Positions 50,398 to 58,656 of a stretch of 64,000 nucleotides of DNA are shown here, piece by piece. The notes beneath the pieces were generated by a model. The model worked only from the letters and a program-made list of their open reading frames with translations, did no database searches and was not told where the DNA came from. The DNA lies in contig NZ_JBHYGL010000006.1 of NCBI RefSeq assembly GCF_051859025.1, positions 90,736 to 154,735 on the forward strand, written 5' to 3'. Each line of letters starts with the position of its first letter. Position 1 is the stretch's first letter. Both the position numbers and the translations under genes were made by a program. Source of the DNA: Falsiroseomonas sp051859025 (GTDB lineage Bacteria > Pseudomonadota > Alphaproteobacteria > Acetobacterales > Acetobacteraceae).

Positions 50398-50892
50398 TCA
50401 GGGCCGCCAGGCCCGGTGATACGGGTGATTGGTCCGGATCGCCTGCGCCCGGAACAGCTGTTCCGCCAGCAGGCCGCGGACCAGGAAATGCGGCCAGGTC
50501 AGCGGGCCGAGCGACAGGCGATGATCCGCCCGCGCCAGCACGGCAGGGTCCAGCCCCTCCGCGCCGCCGATCAGGAAGGTGATGGGCCGCGCCAAGCCCT
50601 CCCACTTCTCGACCAGCGCGGCCAGGGCCTCGCTGGTCGGCGCCTGGCCGCCGAGGTCCATGGCCACCGCGAAGGCCTGGGCGGGCAGCGCGGCGAGGAT
50701 CGCCTGCCCCTCCCGCCGCCTGATCTCCGCGGCATTGGCGCCCTGCCCTTCCGGCAGCTCCGTCACGGCCAGCGCGGGGCGCAAGCGCGCCGCGTGCTGG
50801 TCGAACAGCGCCTTCTCCGGCCCGGGCTTGATGCGCCCGATGGCGACAAGCGAAACGCCCCGGGTGTTTGCAGCGGCTCCGCCGCGGCTCAC
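50398..50892 (-). CDS. rlmH: 23S rRNA (pseudouridine1915-N3)-methyltransferase RlmH
   Basis: A 164-residue SPOUT-family methyltransferase acting on pseudouridine 1915 in helix 69 of 23S rRNA. The SAM-binding knot is FLIGGAEGLDP, with SLGPLTWPHFLVRGLLAEQLFRAQAI and the C-terminal HPYHRAW conserved. The GTG start overlaps the rsfS stop (GTGA), so translation is coupled. rlmH directly after rsfS and nadD is a widely conserved bacterial order. Confidence 0.95.
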   Translation of the reverse strand: MSRGGAAANTRGVSLVAIGRIKPGPEKALFDQHAARLRPALAVTELPEGQGANAAEIRRREGQAILAALPAQAFAVAMDLGGQAPTSEALAALVEKWEGLARPITFLIGGAEGLDPAVLARADHRLSLGPLTWPHFLVRGLLAEQLFRAQAIRTNHPYHRAWRP

Positions 50893-52280
50893 TCTTCGTC
50901 GTCGTCCTCGATGCCGGGTTCCGGCACGCTGCCGTCATCGGGCAGCGGCGTCTGGTCCATGGCGGAGGCGCCGGGGCTGTCCGGCCCCCACATCCGCTCC
51001 AGCGCATAGAGCTGGCGGGCCTCCGGCTTGAACAGGTGGATCACCAGGTCGCCGGCATCGATGAGCACCCAATCCGGGGAGGCCTGGGTGGCATCACGGC
51101 GGAGCTTCAGGCCCTCCGCCTCGAAGGCATCCTCCAGGTGGTTGGCCATCGCCTGCATCTGGCGGTCGGACAGGCCGGTGGCGATCACCAGGCGGTCGGC
51201 GTAGTCCGCGCGGCCGGTGACGTCGAGGATGGCGATGTCCTCGGCCTTGTCCTCATCCAGCGACTTGCGCGCGGCTTCCACCAGGCGGTCGAGCAGCGCG
51301 AGCGGCACCTTCTCCCGCTTCTCGGCCTTGGCGCGGGCCGGGCGGGGGGAGCGCGCCTTGGGGGCGGGTTCCGGCGCGGCTTCGGCGACCGGCGCCTCGA
51401 CGGCCACGGGTTCGGACGCCGGGGCCTTGCGCTTCGGCGCGGCCCGCTTCGCGGCGGGCTTGGCGGGGGACTCTGGCGCGGCCTCAGGCGCCGGTGCCGC
51501 GATGGGCTCGGGCTGCGGCGCGGCGGCCTTGCGCTTCGGGGCCGCCTTCGGCTTGGCAGCAGCCTTCGCCGGTGCCTTGGCAGCGGTCGCCTTCGGCTTC
51601 GCGGCAGCCTTCGCCGGCGCCTTGGCAGCGGTCGCCTTCGGCTTGGCAGCGGCCTTCGCGGGTGCCTTGGCAGCGGTCGCCTTCGGCTTGGCAGCGGCCT
51701 TCGCCGGTGCCTTGGCGGCGGTCGCCTTCGGCTTCGCGGCAGCCTTCGCCGGCGCCTTCGCGGCGGTCGCCTTCGGCTTGGCAGCGGCCTTCGCCGGCGC
51801 CTTGGCAGCGGTCGCCTTCGGCTTCGCGGCAGAATTCGCCGGCGCCTTGGCGGCAGTCGCCTTCGGCTTGGCAGCGGCCTTCGCCGGTGCCTTGGCGACG
51901 CTCGCCTTCGGCTTCGCAGCAGCCTTCGCCGGCGCCTTCGCGGCGGTCGCCTTCGGCTTCGCGGCAGCCTTCGCCGGCGCCTTCGCGGCAGTCGCCTTCG
52001 GCTTGGCAGCAGCCTTCGCCGGTGCCTTGGCAGCGGTCGCCTTCGGCTTCGCGGCAGCCTTCGCCGGCGCCTTGGCAGCGGTCGCCTTCGGCTTCGCGGC
52101 AGCCTTCGCCGGTGCCTTCGCGGCGGTCGCCTTCGGCTTGGCAGCGGCCTTCGCCGGTGCCTTCGCGGCGGTCGCCTTCGGCTTCGCGGCGGCCTTCGCC
52201 GGCGCCTTCGCGGCAGCCGCCTTCGGCTTCGCGCTCGCCTTGGTCGTCGCGGCGGTCTTCGCCGTGCGCTTCGGCTTCAC
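50889..52280 (-). CDS. rsfS: Ribosomal silencing factor RsfS with long histone H1-like repeat extension
   Basis: A 463-residue protein; ordinary RsfS is 110-150 residues. The C-terminal domain (about 330-445: KAEDIAILDVTGRADYADRLVIATGLSDRQMQAMA...PDWVLIDAGDLVIHLF) is a normal RsfS fold that binds ribosomal protein L14 and blocks subunit joining. Residues 18-242 are fifteen 15-residue KPKATAAKAPAKAAA-type repeats, strongly basic, followed by a Pro/Ala/Glu-rich linker. The annotated start is GTG with a weak ribosome-binding site; an AGGAGG lies five bases before an in-frame ATC 15 codons upstream. It is flanked by nadD and rlmH as usual. Confidence 0.88.
   Translation of the reverse strand: MKPKRTAKTAATTKASAKPKAAAAKAPAKAAAKPKATAAKAPAKAAAKPKATAAKAPAKAAAKPKATAAKAPAKAAAKPKATAAKAPAKAAAKPKATAAKAPAKAAAKPKATAAKAPAKAAAKPKASVAKAPAKAAAKPKATAAKAPANSAAKPKATAAKAPAKAAAKPKATAAKAPAKAAAKPKATAAKAPAKAAAKPKATAAKAPAKAAAKPKATAAKAPAKAAAKPKATAAKAPAKAAAKPKAAPKRKAAAPQPEPIAAPAPEAAPESPAKPAAKRAAPKRKAPASEPVAVEAPVAEAAPEPAPKARSPRPARAKAEKREKVPLALLDRLVEAARKSLDEDKAEDIAILDVTGRADYADRLVIATGLSDRQMQAMANHLEDAFEAEGLKLRRDATQASPDWVLIDAGDLVIHLFKPEARQLYALERMWGPDSPGASAMDQTPLPDDGSVPEPGIEDDDEE
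51555..52229 (-). repeat. 45-bp coding tandem repeat (15 copies) in rsfS
   Basis: Fifteen consecutive 45-base units encode Lys-Pro-Lys-Ala-rich 15-mers. Copies differ mostly at synonymous positions; copy 8 (KPKASVAK) and copy 9 (APANSAA) carry amino-acid changes. This points to unequal crossing-over or slippage with protein-level constraint. Confidence 0.9.
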
Positions 52281-52380
52281 TTCTTCCCCGACGGGCTCCG
52301 CGGGGGTCTTTGGCGTGCGGGCGATGGCCGCCTCCTCTTCTCAACGATCTTCGACAACGAACCTAGCACATCGGCCACGG

Positions 52381-53013
52381 CTACGCCGCGCGCATCGCCG
52401 CCCGGATCGCGGTGGCGGAGGCAGCGTGTTCGGTGGCCGGCACGAAGGACCAGGGGGCATGCGCCGGGCGTGAACCCGACATCAAGGCGCCTGACGGCAA
52501 CGCCCCCGACAGTAACGCAGGGGGGCGGCGCCGGTGGCGTGCCATCCGATGCGCCGCCTTGCCCGCCAGCGCCCGTCTTGTCCAGCCCGGACGCGGCAGC
52601 ACCGCCATCGGGTTGCGCGCCACCAGCCGCGTCCAGCCCTGCCAGCGCGGCAATTGCACCAGGTTGTCCGCCCCGATGACGAAGACGAAGCGGCTGCGCG
52701 GAAAGCGCCGCCGCAGCGCCGCCAGCGTCGCGATGCTGTAGCGCGTGCCGAGCCGCGCCTCGATGCCGCAGGCGATGATCCGCCGCCCATCCGCGATCCG
52801 CCGCGCCGATGCCAGCCGCTCGGCGAAGGGCGCCATCCCCGCCCGCGGCTTCAGCGGATTGCCCGGGGAGACCATCAGCCAGACCTCATCCAGCCGCAGC
52901 GCGCGGCGCACCACGCGGGCGACATGCAGGTGCCCCTCATGCGCCGGGTTGAAACTGCCGCCGAGCAGCCCGATCCGACGGCGGCGGCGGTCGCCCCAAG
53001 GGTTGATGGTCAC
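52381..53013 (-). CDS. nadD: Nicotinate-nucleotide adenylyltransferase
   Basis: This 210-residue enzyme makes deamido-NAD from nicotinate mononucleotide and ATP. The N-terminal nucleotidyltransferase motif is IGLLGGSFNPAHEGHLHVA (HxGH), with VWLMVSPGNPLKP, FVIGADNLVQLPRWQGW and the C-terminal SATAIRAA (the ISSTxIR-type motif). An insert near 155-185 contains Ser-Gly-Ala-Leu repeats (LLSGALPSGALMSG). It sits upstream of rsfS and rlmH, in the conserved order. Confidence 0.93.
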   Translation of the reverse strand: MTINPWGDRRRRRIGLLGGSFNPAHEGHLHVARVVRRALRLDEVWLMVSPGNPLKPRAGMAPFAERLASARRIADGRRIIACGIEARLGTRYSIATLAALRRRFPRSRFVFVIGADNLVQLPRWQGWTRLVARNPMAVLPRPGWTRRALAGKAAHRMARHRRRPPALLSGALPSGALMSGSRPAHAPWSFVPATEHAASATAIRAAMRAA

Positions 53014-53023
53014 GGATTGATGC

Positions 53024-53899
53024 TCAACGGATCCGCACCATCACGCTCACGGGCTCCGCCGCCAGCCCCGCATAGGTGGCGGTGTAGCTGCGCCCCGCCT
53101 GCACCGGCAGCGCCGGGGAAAAGCCGCCGAGCGAGACCACATCCCCCGCCCGCAGCCGCCGCCCCTGTTCCCGCAGATCCCGCACCAGCCAGGCCAGCGC
53201 GTTCAGCGGGTGCCCGAGCAGCGCGCTGCCCGGCGCGCGGGACAATTCGCGCGTGTCATCCGCCAGCGTCACGGTCATGGAGGCCAGCGCCGCGGCGAAT
53301 TCGGGCGTGGCCTGGACGGCGATCTCCTCCCCCACCACCCCGAAGCGGGCGCCGACATTGATGGAGACCAGCAGCGGCCCGGACCAGGGCGCGTTGCCGC
53401 CATGCACCAGATCCGGCAATTCGATGAAGGGGATCACGGCATCGATGTGCCGCAGCAGCGCGACCGGGTCATCCCCGGCCTCGTTCACCCCCTCATCCCG
53501 CACCCGCACCAGCAGGTCGCTTTCCACCACCGGTACGATGCCGAAATTGGCCGGGAACTCGGCGCCGGACCGGGCGCGCAGCGTGCCGTGGAAGATCGCG
53601 CCAGCCACGGGATGGGGCACGCCGAAGCGGGCCTGCGCGGCCGGGTTGGTCAGCCCCACCTTCCAGCCCACCTGGTCCCCCCAGGGCTGCGCCAGCACCG
53701 CCACCAGCCGGTCCCGCCCGCACAGGGCATCCGCCATGGTCATCAAGGCATCCGGCAGCGGCGCCGGGCGGCGGTCGAGGATGGCGGAAGCCAGCCGCGC
53801 CACGCTCGGCACATCCGGGCAGGCGGCCAGCGCCGCGCCCGGCAGCAGGGCCAGACCCAAGGCGGCCAGGCTGCGGTACGCAGCCGTGCAGCGGAGCAT
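53024..53899 (-). CDS. Exported fumarylacetoacetase/2-keto-4-pentenoate hydratase-like protein
   Basis: A 291-residue protein with a signal peptide (SLAALGLALLPGAALAACPD) and a hydratase-like domain. It has VGWKVGLTNPAAQARFGVPHPVAGAIFHGT, a metal-site-like VVESDLLVRV, VIPFIELPDLV, and HPLNALAWLVRDLREQGRRLRAGDVVSLGG. Relatives (MhpD, FAH superfamily) are normally cytoplasmic enzymes of aromatic degradation, so export is unusual. It lies between proA and nadD, interrupting the common gene order. Reaction and location are inferred. Confidence 0.7.
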   Translation of the reverse strand: MLRCTAAYRSLAALGLALLPGAALAACPDVPSVARLASAILDRRPAPLPDALMTMADALCGRDRLVAVLAQPWGDQVGWKVGLTNPAAQARFGVPHPVAGAIFHGTLRARSGAEFPANFGIVPVVESDLLVRVRDEGVNEAGDDPVALLRHIDAVIPFIELPDLVHGGNAPWSGPLLVSINVGARFGVVGEEIAVQATPEFAAALASMTVTLADDTRELSRAPGSALLGHPLNALAWLVRDLREQGRRLRAGDVVSLGGFSPALPVQAGRSYTATYAGLAAEPVSVMVRIR

Positions 53900-53969
53900 C
53901 GCGCGTCTCTCCCCGACAGGATGGTTTCGACCATCCTATCCTCCAATCGCCCGGCTTGTGGAGCGCGCG

Positions 53970-55235
53970 TTACGGTCGCGTCTGCCCCGTGCCGATCACG
54001 GTGTAGCGCCAGGTGCAAAGCTGTTCCGGCCCGACCGGCCCCCGCGCATGAAGCCGCCCGGTGGCGATGCCGATCTCCGCGCCGAAGCCGAACTCGCCCC
54101 CGTCGCAGAACTGCGTGGACGCATTCCACATGCCGACCGCGGAAGCGAGGTTGTTCAGGAAATGCGTGGCCACGCCTTCATTCTGCGTGACGATCGCCTC
54201 CGTATGCTCGCTGCCGAAGCGGCGGATGTGGTCCAGCGCCTGGTCCACCCCATCCACCACCTTCACCGACAGGATCGCATCCAGCCATTCCGTGCGGAAA
54301 TCCTCCTCCGTCGCCGGCGGCAGATCGGCCACGATCGCGCGCGCGCGGTCATCGGCGCGGAAATCGCAGCCCAGCGCGCGAAGATCGGCGACCAGCAGCG
54401 GCAGCAGCGACGGCGCGATGGCGCTGTCGATCAGCAGCGTCTCCGTCGCGCCGCACACCCCGGTGCGGCGCATCTTCGCATTGGCCAGGATCGTCCGCGC
54501 CATGGCAGGATCGGCGCTTTCGTGGATGTAGGTGTGGCAGAGCCCCTCCGCATGCGCCAGCACCGGCACGCGCGCTTCCTGCTGCACGCGCGTCACTAGG
54601 CCCTTGCCGCCCCGTGGGATGATGAGGTCGATGAGGCCCGCCGCACGCAGCATCGCGGCCACGAAGGCACGGTCCGCCGTCGGCGCGATCTGCACCGCGG
54701 CCTCCGGCAGCCCCGCCGCGCGCAGGCCTTCGACCATGCAGCCATGGATGGCCGCCGCGCTGCGCGTGCTTTCGCTGCCGCCGCGCAGGATCACGGCGCT
54801 GCCGGCCTTGAGGCAAAGGGCGGCCGCATCCGCGCCGACATTCGGCCTGCTTTCATAGATCATGCCGATGACGCCGAGCGGCTGCGTCACGCGCCTGATC
54901 AGCAGCCCGTTCGGCCGCGTCCATTCCGCCAGCACGCGCCCCACGGGATCGGGCAGCGCGGCCACTTCCTCCACCGCGCGGGCCATCGCCTCGACACGTG
55001 CGGGATTCAGCAGCAGGCGATCGCGGAAGGCCGCCGAAAGCCCCGGCGCGCCTTCGACATCGGCGGCATTCGCGGCAATCACCAGATCCGCCCGCGCCCG
55101 CAGCGCCGCGGCGGCCGCCATCAGCGCCGCATCCCGCTGCGGTCGCGGCGCGGTCGCCAGCACGGCCGAGGCCTCGCGCGCGGCGCGGGCAGCGGTATCG
55201 AGCAGCTGGGCAACATCGTCGGCGATCGCGTTCAT
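53970..55235 (-). CDS. proA: Gamma-glutamyl phosphate reductase
   Basis: This 421-residue proline-pathway enzyme reduces glutamyl-5-phosphate to the semialdehyde. It shows LGVIGMIYESRPNVGADAAALCLKAGSAVILRGGSE, the catalytic Cys in MRRTGVCGATETLL and FGAEIGIATGRLHARGPVG near the end. Full length. The partner proB is 6.5 kb away on the same strand rather than next to it; nadD, rsfS and rlmH follow downstream, as in many alphaproteobacteria. Confidence 0.95.
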   Translation of the reverse strand: MNAIADDVAQLLDTAARAAREASAVLATAPRPQRDAALMAAAAALRARADLVIAANAADVEGAPGLSAAFRDRLLLNPARVEAMARAVEEVAALPDPVGRVLAEWTRPNGLLIRRVTQPLGVIGMIYESRPNVGADAAALCLKAGSAVILRGGSESTRSAAAIHGCMVEGLRAAGLPEAAVQIAPTADRAFVAAMLRAAGLIDLIIPRGGKGLVTRVQQEARVPVLAHAEGLCHTYIHESADPAMARTILANAKMRRTGVCGATETLLIDSAIAPSLLPLLVADLRALGCDFRADDRARAIVADLPPATEEDFRTEWLDAILSVKVVDGVDQALDHIRRFGSEHTEAIVTQNEGVATHFLNNLASAVGMWNASTQFCDGGEFGFGAEIGIATGRLHARGPVGPEQLCTWRYTVIGTGQTRP

Positions 55236-55447
55236 GCGGGCAGGTCCTCCGCGTGCATGGATAGCGCCTCCACCCCCTGCAAGGGAAGCTCACGGGCCTG
55301 TGCCATCAGCCGCGCGAATGTCCGCGATGCGGTCGCGCGATTGGCGAGAACAAGCCGGCGGAACCATCTTGGGCTCAACAACGAAGCACTGGATGACGGA
55401 CCCAACGATCCGCCCCGCTTCGATTGCAGAGAGTAAGGAACAGTATC

Positions 55448-55804
55448 ATGAGCACCATCAACCGCATCGCCACCGCCGTCTTCGCCACCGGCCTCCTCGC
55501 CGCCGCCCCCGTGCTGGCGCAGGACGTGTCCTACCCGCGCAGCGTCGGCACGGGCGAGAATTCCTCGGTCGAATACGGCCCCGCGGGCAGCAGCAACATC
55601 CTCGGCGGCGGCCGCGTCACGACGCAGTACAACAGCCGTGGCGAGGCGACCGTGACCTACCTCGACCAGAACCTGACGCAGGCCCCGCGCCCCGGCCAGG
55701 TGCCGGTGCAGGTCGGCACGGGCGAGAACTCGGACACGGTGTGGGTGCCGGCGACGGGCAACGCCTACACGACGCGGCTGCAGGCCTTCGGCGCGCGTGG
55801 CTGA
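55448..55804 (+). CDS. Small exported protein with internal repeat (118 aa)
   Basis: A 118-residue protein with a signal peptide (RIATAVFATGLLAAAPVLAQ). The mature part has two related segments (SVGTGENSSVEYGPAG and VGTGENSDTVWVPATG) around a beta-rich stretch (GGGRVTTQYNSRGEATVTYL). No known domain. AAGGAA precedes the ATG at 55448. The upstream 210 bases, between divergent proA and this gene, hold no other gene. A paired-hairpin element follows its stop. Confidence 0.65.
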   Translation: MSTINRIATAVFATGLLAAAPVLAQDVSYPRSVGTGENSSVEYGPAGSSNILGGGRVTTQYNSRGEATVTYLDQNLTQAPRPGQVPVQVGTGENSDTVWVPATGNAYTTRLQAFGARG

Positions 55805-55813
55805 GGTTGCGCC

Positions 55814-55873
55814 GTGGAGAGGGGCGCTGCCCCTCTCCACACCTCACCCCGCCAGGGTCCAACCGGACCCTGG
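55814..55873 (+). terminator. Paired-hairpin element after the small exported protein gene
   Basis: A 12-bp stem GTGGAGAGGGGC with loop GCT (55814-55840) starts 9 bases after the stop. A C-rich spacer follows, then a CCAGGGTCC/GGACCCTGG hairpin (55852-55873). Confidence 0.65.
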
Positions 55874-55970
55874 ACCGGGAGGTTTTGGACGATGAGAGAA
55901 GAGGCATCGCGGTCGCGCCCGACATGAGCGCCTTCGGTGCCCCTTCCCTCACCGTCCAATCACAAGGTTT

Positions 55971-56036
55971 CCAAGGGCCCGCTGGCCCTTGGCAGGTGAT
56001 GGGGTCTGGGGAAGAGGACAGCGTCCTCTTCCCCAG
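55971..56036 (-). terminator. Paired-hairpin element after the peptide-binding protein gene
   Basis: Reading leftward, a 14-bp stem CTGGGGAAGAGGAC with loop GCT (56036-56006) starts 6 bases after the stop. A C-rich spacer follows, then a CCAAGGGCC/GGCCCTTGG hairpin (55992-55971). It faces the element at 55814-55873. Confidence 0.65.
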
Positions 56037-56042
56037 CGCGCG

Positions 56043-57542
56043 CTACCGCGGCAGACGCAGCCCCGCCAGCCGGATGATCCCGTCCGGGCTCGGCTCGAAC
56101 CCTTCCACACCCGCGCGCATCGCCCAGAACCAGCGGTAGTGGAACAGCATCATGTGCGGCCGTTCCGCCATCCAGATTCCCGCGGCTTCACGGTACAGCG
56201 CCTGGCGCCGCGCCGTGTCCGTCACCGCGCGCGCTTCCGCGAACAGCGTATCGAGGCGCGGGTTGGCGTATTTCCCCCAGTTGAGGAATCCGTCGGAGGC
56301 GAGCCAGAAGCTGATGTTGCCATCGGGATCGGGGCGGCCGGACCAGATCGCCATCGCGGCCTCGTAGTCGCCACGCACGGTGGAGGCGACCATGGTGCTC
56401 GCTTCCAGCGTCTCGATCTTCACGTCGAAGCCGCCTTCCGCGGCCATGGATTGGATGATGGTCGCGATCTGCGTTTCCATCGGCTGGTTCGCGACCTTCA
56501 GCGTGAAGGCCACGCGGTCATGCCCCGCCGCGCGCAGCAGCGCGCGCGCCCGCGCCGGGTCGCGCGCCGGCGCGGCGAGGTCCGCGAAGTGGTAGGGCGT
56601 GCCCGGTGCTTCCGGCTGGTTGTTCGGCGTGAAGCGCCCTTCCATCGCGACCTGGTTGATGATGGCGCGATCGATCGAAAGCTCGAACGCTTCCCGCACG
56701 CGCCGGTCGGTGCCCATCGGCCGCTGCGCCAGCGGGCCGCCGGCGATGTTGAAGCTGATGGTCTGGTAGGCGATGGAGGGCCCCGCCACCACGCGGATGC
56801 GCCGGTCGCGCTCCGCGGCGGGAAGATCGGAAGGCGCCACGCGCTCGATCAGGTCGAGCTGCCCGCCGCGCAAATTCAGCAGGCGGACATTGTTGTCGGG
56901 GATCGGCAGGAACACCAGGCGATCCGCATGCATGTTCGCGGCGTTCCAGTGCCCGGCATGCTTCTCCATCTCGATCCGGTCCTGCGCCACGCGCCGCGTC
57001 AGGCGATAGGGGCCGGAGCAGACGGGATTTTCCCCGATCCGCTCCGCCATCGGCAGCACGGCGGGGGACAGCATCATGCCCGCGCGATCCGACAGCACGG
57101 AAAGCAGCGGCGCGAAGGGTTCGCTGAGCACGAGCCGCACGGTGCGCGCATCCACCACCTGCACCTCGCTCACCTGGCGCAGTTCCGTGCGCCGGCGGCT
57201 TTCCCGCGCGGTGCGGTAGCGATCGAGATTCGCCTTCACGGCGGCGGCATCGATCACGCTGCCGTCATGGAATCGCGCCCCGTCCCGCAGCGTCAGCGTC
57301 AGCGCCAGGCCATCCGGCGCCCAGGCCCAGGCGGTGGCGAGTTCCGCGCGGAACTGCAGATCCGGCCCCACATCCACCAGCTTGTCGCAGAGCGCGGAGA
57401 AGACCACGCGCTCCACGAAGCTGCCGCTTTGCGCGGGGTCCAGCACATTCGGATCGGCGCCGATGCCGATGCGCAGCGTGGTCTGGGCCAGGGCAGGCGC
57501 GGCCAATAGCGACAGCGCGGCAGCCAGGTGAAAGGCGCGCAT
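56043..57542 (-). CDS. ABC transporter substrate-binding protein, family 5 (peptide/nickel type)
   Basis: A 499-residue exported binding protein of the DppA/OppA family (SBP_bac_5). The signal peptide is FHLAAALSLLAAPALAQ. TLRIGIGADPNVLDPAQSGSF and FRAELATAWAWAPDGLALTLTLRDGARFHDGSVIDAAAVKANLDRY are family hallmarks. GNISFWLASDGFLNWGKYANPRLDTLF lies near the C-terminus. No DppB-F partners are in the window. GGGAGA precedes the ATG at 57542. Ligand unknown. Confidence 0.88.
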   Translation of the reverse strand: MRAFHLAAALSLLAAPALAQTTLRIGIGADPNVLDPAQSGSFVERVVFSALCDKLVDVGPDLQFRAELATAWAWAPDGLALTLTLRDGARFHDGSVIDAAAVKANLDRYRTARESRRRTELRQVSEVQVVDARTVRLVLSEPFAPLLSVLSDRAGMMLSPAVLPMAERIGENPVCSGPYRLTRRVAQDRIEMEKHAGHWNAANMHADRLVFLPIPDNNVRLLNLRGGQLDLIERVAPSDLPAAERDRRIRVVAGPSIAYQTISFNIAGGPLAQRPMGTDRRVREAFELSIDRAIINQVAMEGRFTPNNQPEAPGTPYHFADLAAPARDPARARALLRAAGHDRVAFTLKVANQPMETQIATIIQSMAAEGGFDVKIETLEASTMVASTVRGDYEAAMAIWSGRPDPDGNISFWLASDGFLNWGKYANPRLDTLFAEARAVTDTARRQALYREAAGIWMAERPHMMLFHYRWFWAMRAGVEGFEPSPDGIIRLAGLRLPR

Positions 57543-57605
57543 CGGTGATCTCCCGTTCAGTTGCGGGATGGTCGCGCCGCCAGCCGCGCCGCGCAACCGG
57601 ATGAC

Positions 57606-58589
57606 CTACTCCACGCGTATGTTGCCGGACCGGATCACGGGTTCCCACTTCACGCGTTCCGCCTGCCAGGCGGTGGCGAATTGCGCGGGGGTGGTCGCCA
57701 TCGGCTCCAGCCCGTTGCGGTTCAGCGTCGCGATCACCTCCGCATCCCCCAGCGCCTGGCGCATGGCGTCGGACAGGCGGTTGACGATGGCATCGGGCGT
57801 GCCGCGCGGCGCTGTTATGGCGTACCAGGACGCGACATCGAAGCCCGGCACGCCGCCTTCCGCCACCGTCGGCACATGGGGCAGCAGGCGGGACCGCTGC
57901 GCCGTCGGCACGGCCAGCGCGCGCAGGCGCCCCGTCTCCACGTATTGCATCACGGAAGGCGCCGTCGCGAAGGAATAGTCGATGCGGCCGGCCAGCAGGT
58001 CCGTCGCCACCTGCGCGCCGCCGCGATAGGACACGCCGATGGTCTCGATCCCCGCGAGGCGATCCAGCATCAGCCCCGACAGATGCGGCGACGCGCCGAT
58101 GCCGCTATGGCCCCAGGACAGCGTGCCGGGCGCGGCCTTCGCCGCGGCCACCAGATCCGCCACGCTCCGCCACGGCCGGTCCATCGGCACGACGAGGATG
58201 TTGAACAGATCGACCGCGATGGAGACCGGCAGCAGGTCCCGCAGCGGATCGACCGGCATGCGCATCACCATCGGGTTGATCACCAGCGTGCCGATGGTGC
58301 CCAGCAGCAGCGTGTAGCCATCGGCCGGGGATCGCGCCACCGCCTCCATCGCGATGTTGCCGCCGGCGCCCGGGCGGTTCTCCACCACGATGGCCTGGCC
58401 CAGGATCTCCCCCATCCGCGGCCCGAAGGCGCGCACCGCGATGTCGGTCGCGCCACCCGGCGTGAAGCCGACGACGATGCGGATGGAGCGGTTCGGAAAC
58501 CCCTCCTGCGCCAGGGCTGGCCCAAGGGCAGGAACAGCCAGGGGCAGGGCTGCGGTGGCGATCAGGGCACGGCGCGTCAGGCGCGGCAT
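57606..58589 (-). CDS. Bug-family tripartite tricarboxylate transporter binding protein
   Basis: A 327-residue exported binding protein with a signal peptide (ALIATAALPLAVPALGPALAQ). Family marks are IRIVVGFTPGGATDIAVRAFGPRM, VVENRPGAGGNIAMEAVARSPADGYTLLLG, GHSGIGASPHLSGLMLD and HVPTVAEGGVPGFDV. It lies just upstream of the peptide-binding protein gene on the same strand (63-base gap), so the two may share a promoter. Such stand-alone Bug proteins are numerous in this group. Ligand unknown. Confidence 0.88.
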   Translation of the reverse strand: MPRLTRRALIATAALPLAVPALGPALAQEGFPNRSIRIVVGFTPGGATDIAVRAFGPRMGEILGQAIVVENRPGAGGNIAMEAVARSPADGYTLLLGTIGTLVINPMVMRMPVDPLRDLLPVSIAVDLFNILVVPMDRPWRSVADLVAAAKAAPGTLSWGHSGIGASPHLSGLMLDRLAGIETIGVSYRGGAQVATDLLAGRIDYSFATAPSVMQYVETGRLRALAVPTAQRSRLLPHVPTVAEGGVPGFDVASWYAITAPRGTPDAIVNRLSDAMRQALGDAEVIATLNRNGLEPMATTPAQFATAWQAERVKWEPVIRSGNIRVE

Positions 58590-58656
58590 CGGCGTTCACT
58601 CCCGTTGGTTCCGTCCCTTCTAGGCGACGGAACCAGCGGGATGAAGCCGCCCCGAT

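Noticed and set aside
51555..52229. Regular 45-base repeats as a possible CRISPR array
   Set aside because: Units are directly adjacent with no unique spacers and are in frame with RsfS.
51217..52473. Long plus-strand frame of Phe/Gly/Ala repeats opposite rsfS, looking like a membrane protein
   Set aside because: It is the antisense shadow of the Lys/Ala/Pro repeat; codon bias and homology support the minus-strand RsfS.
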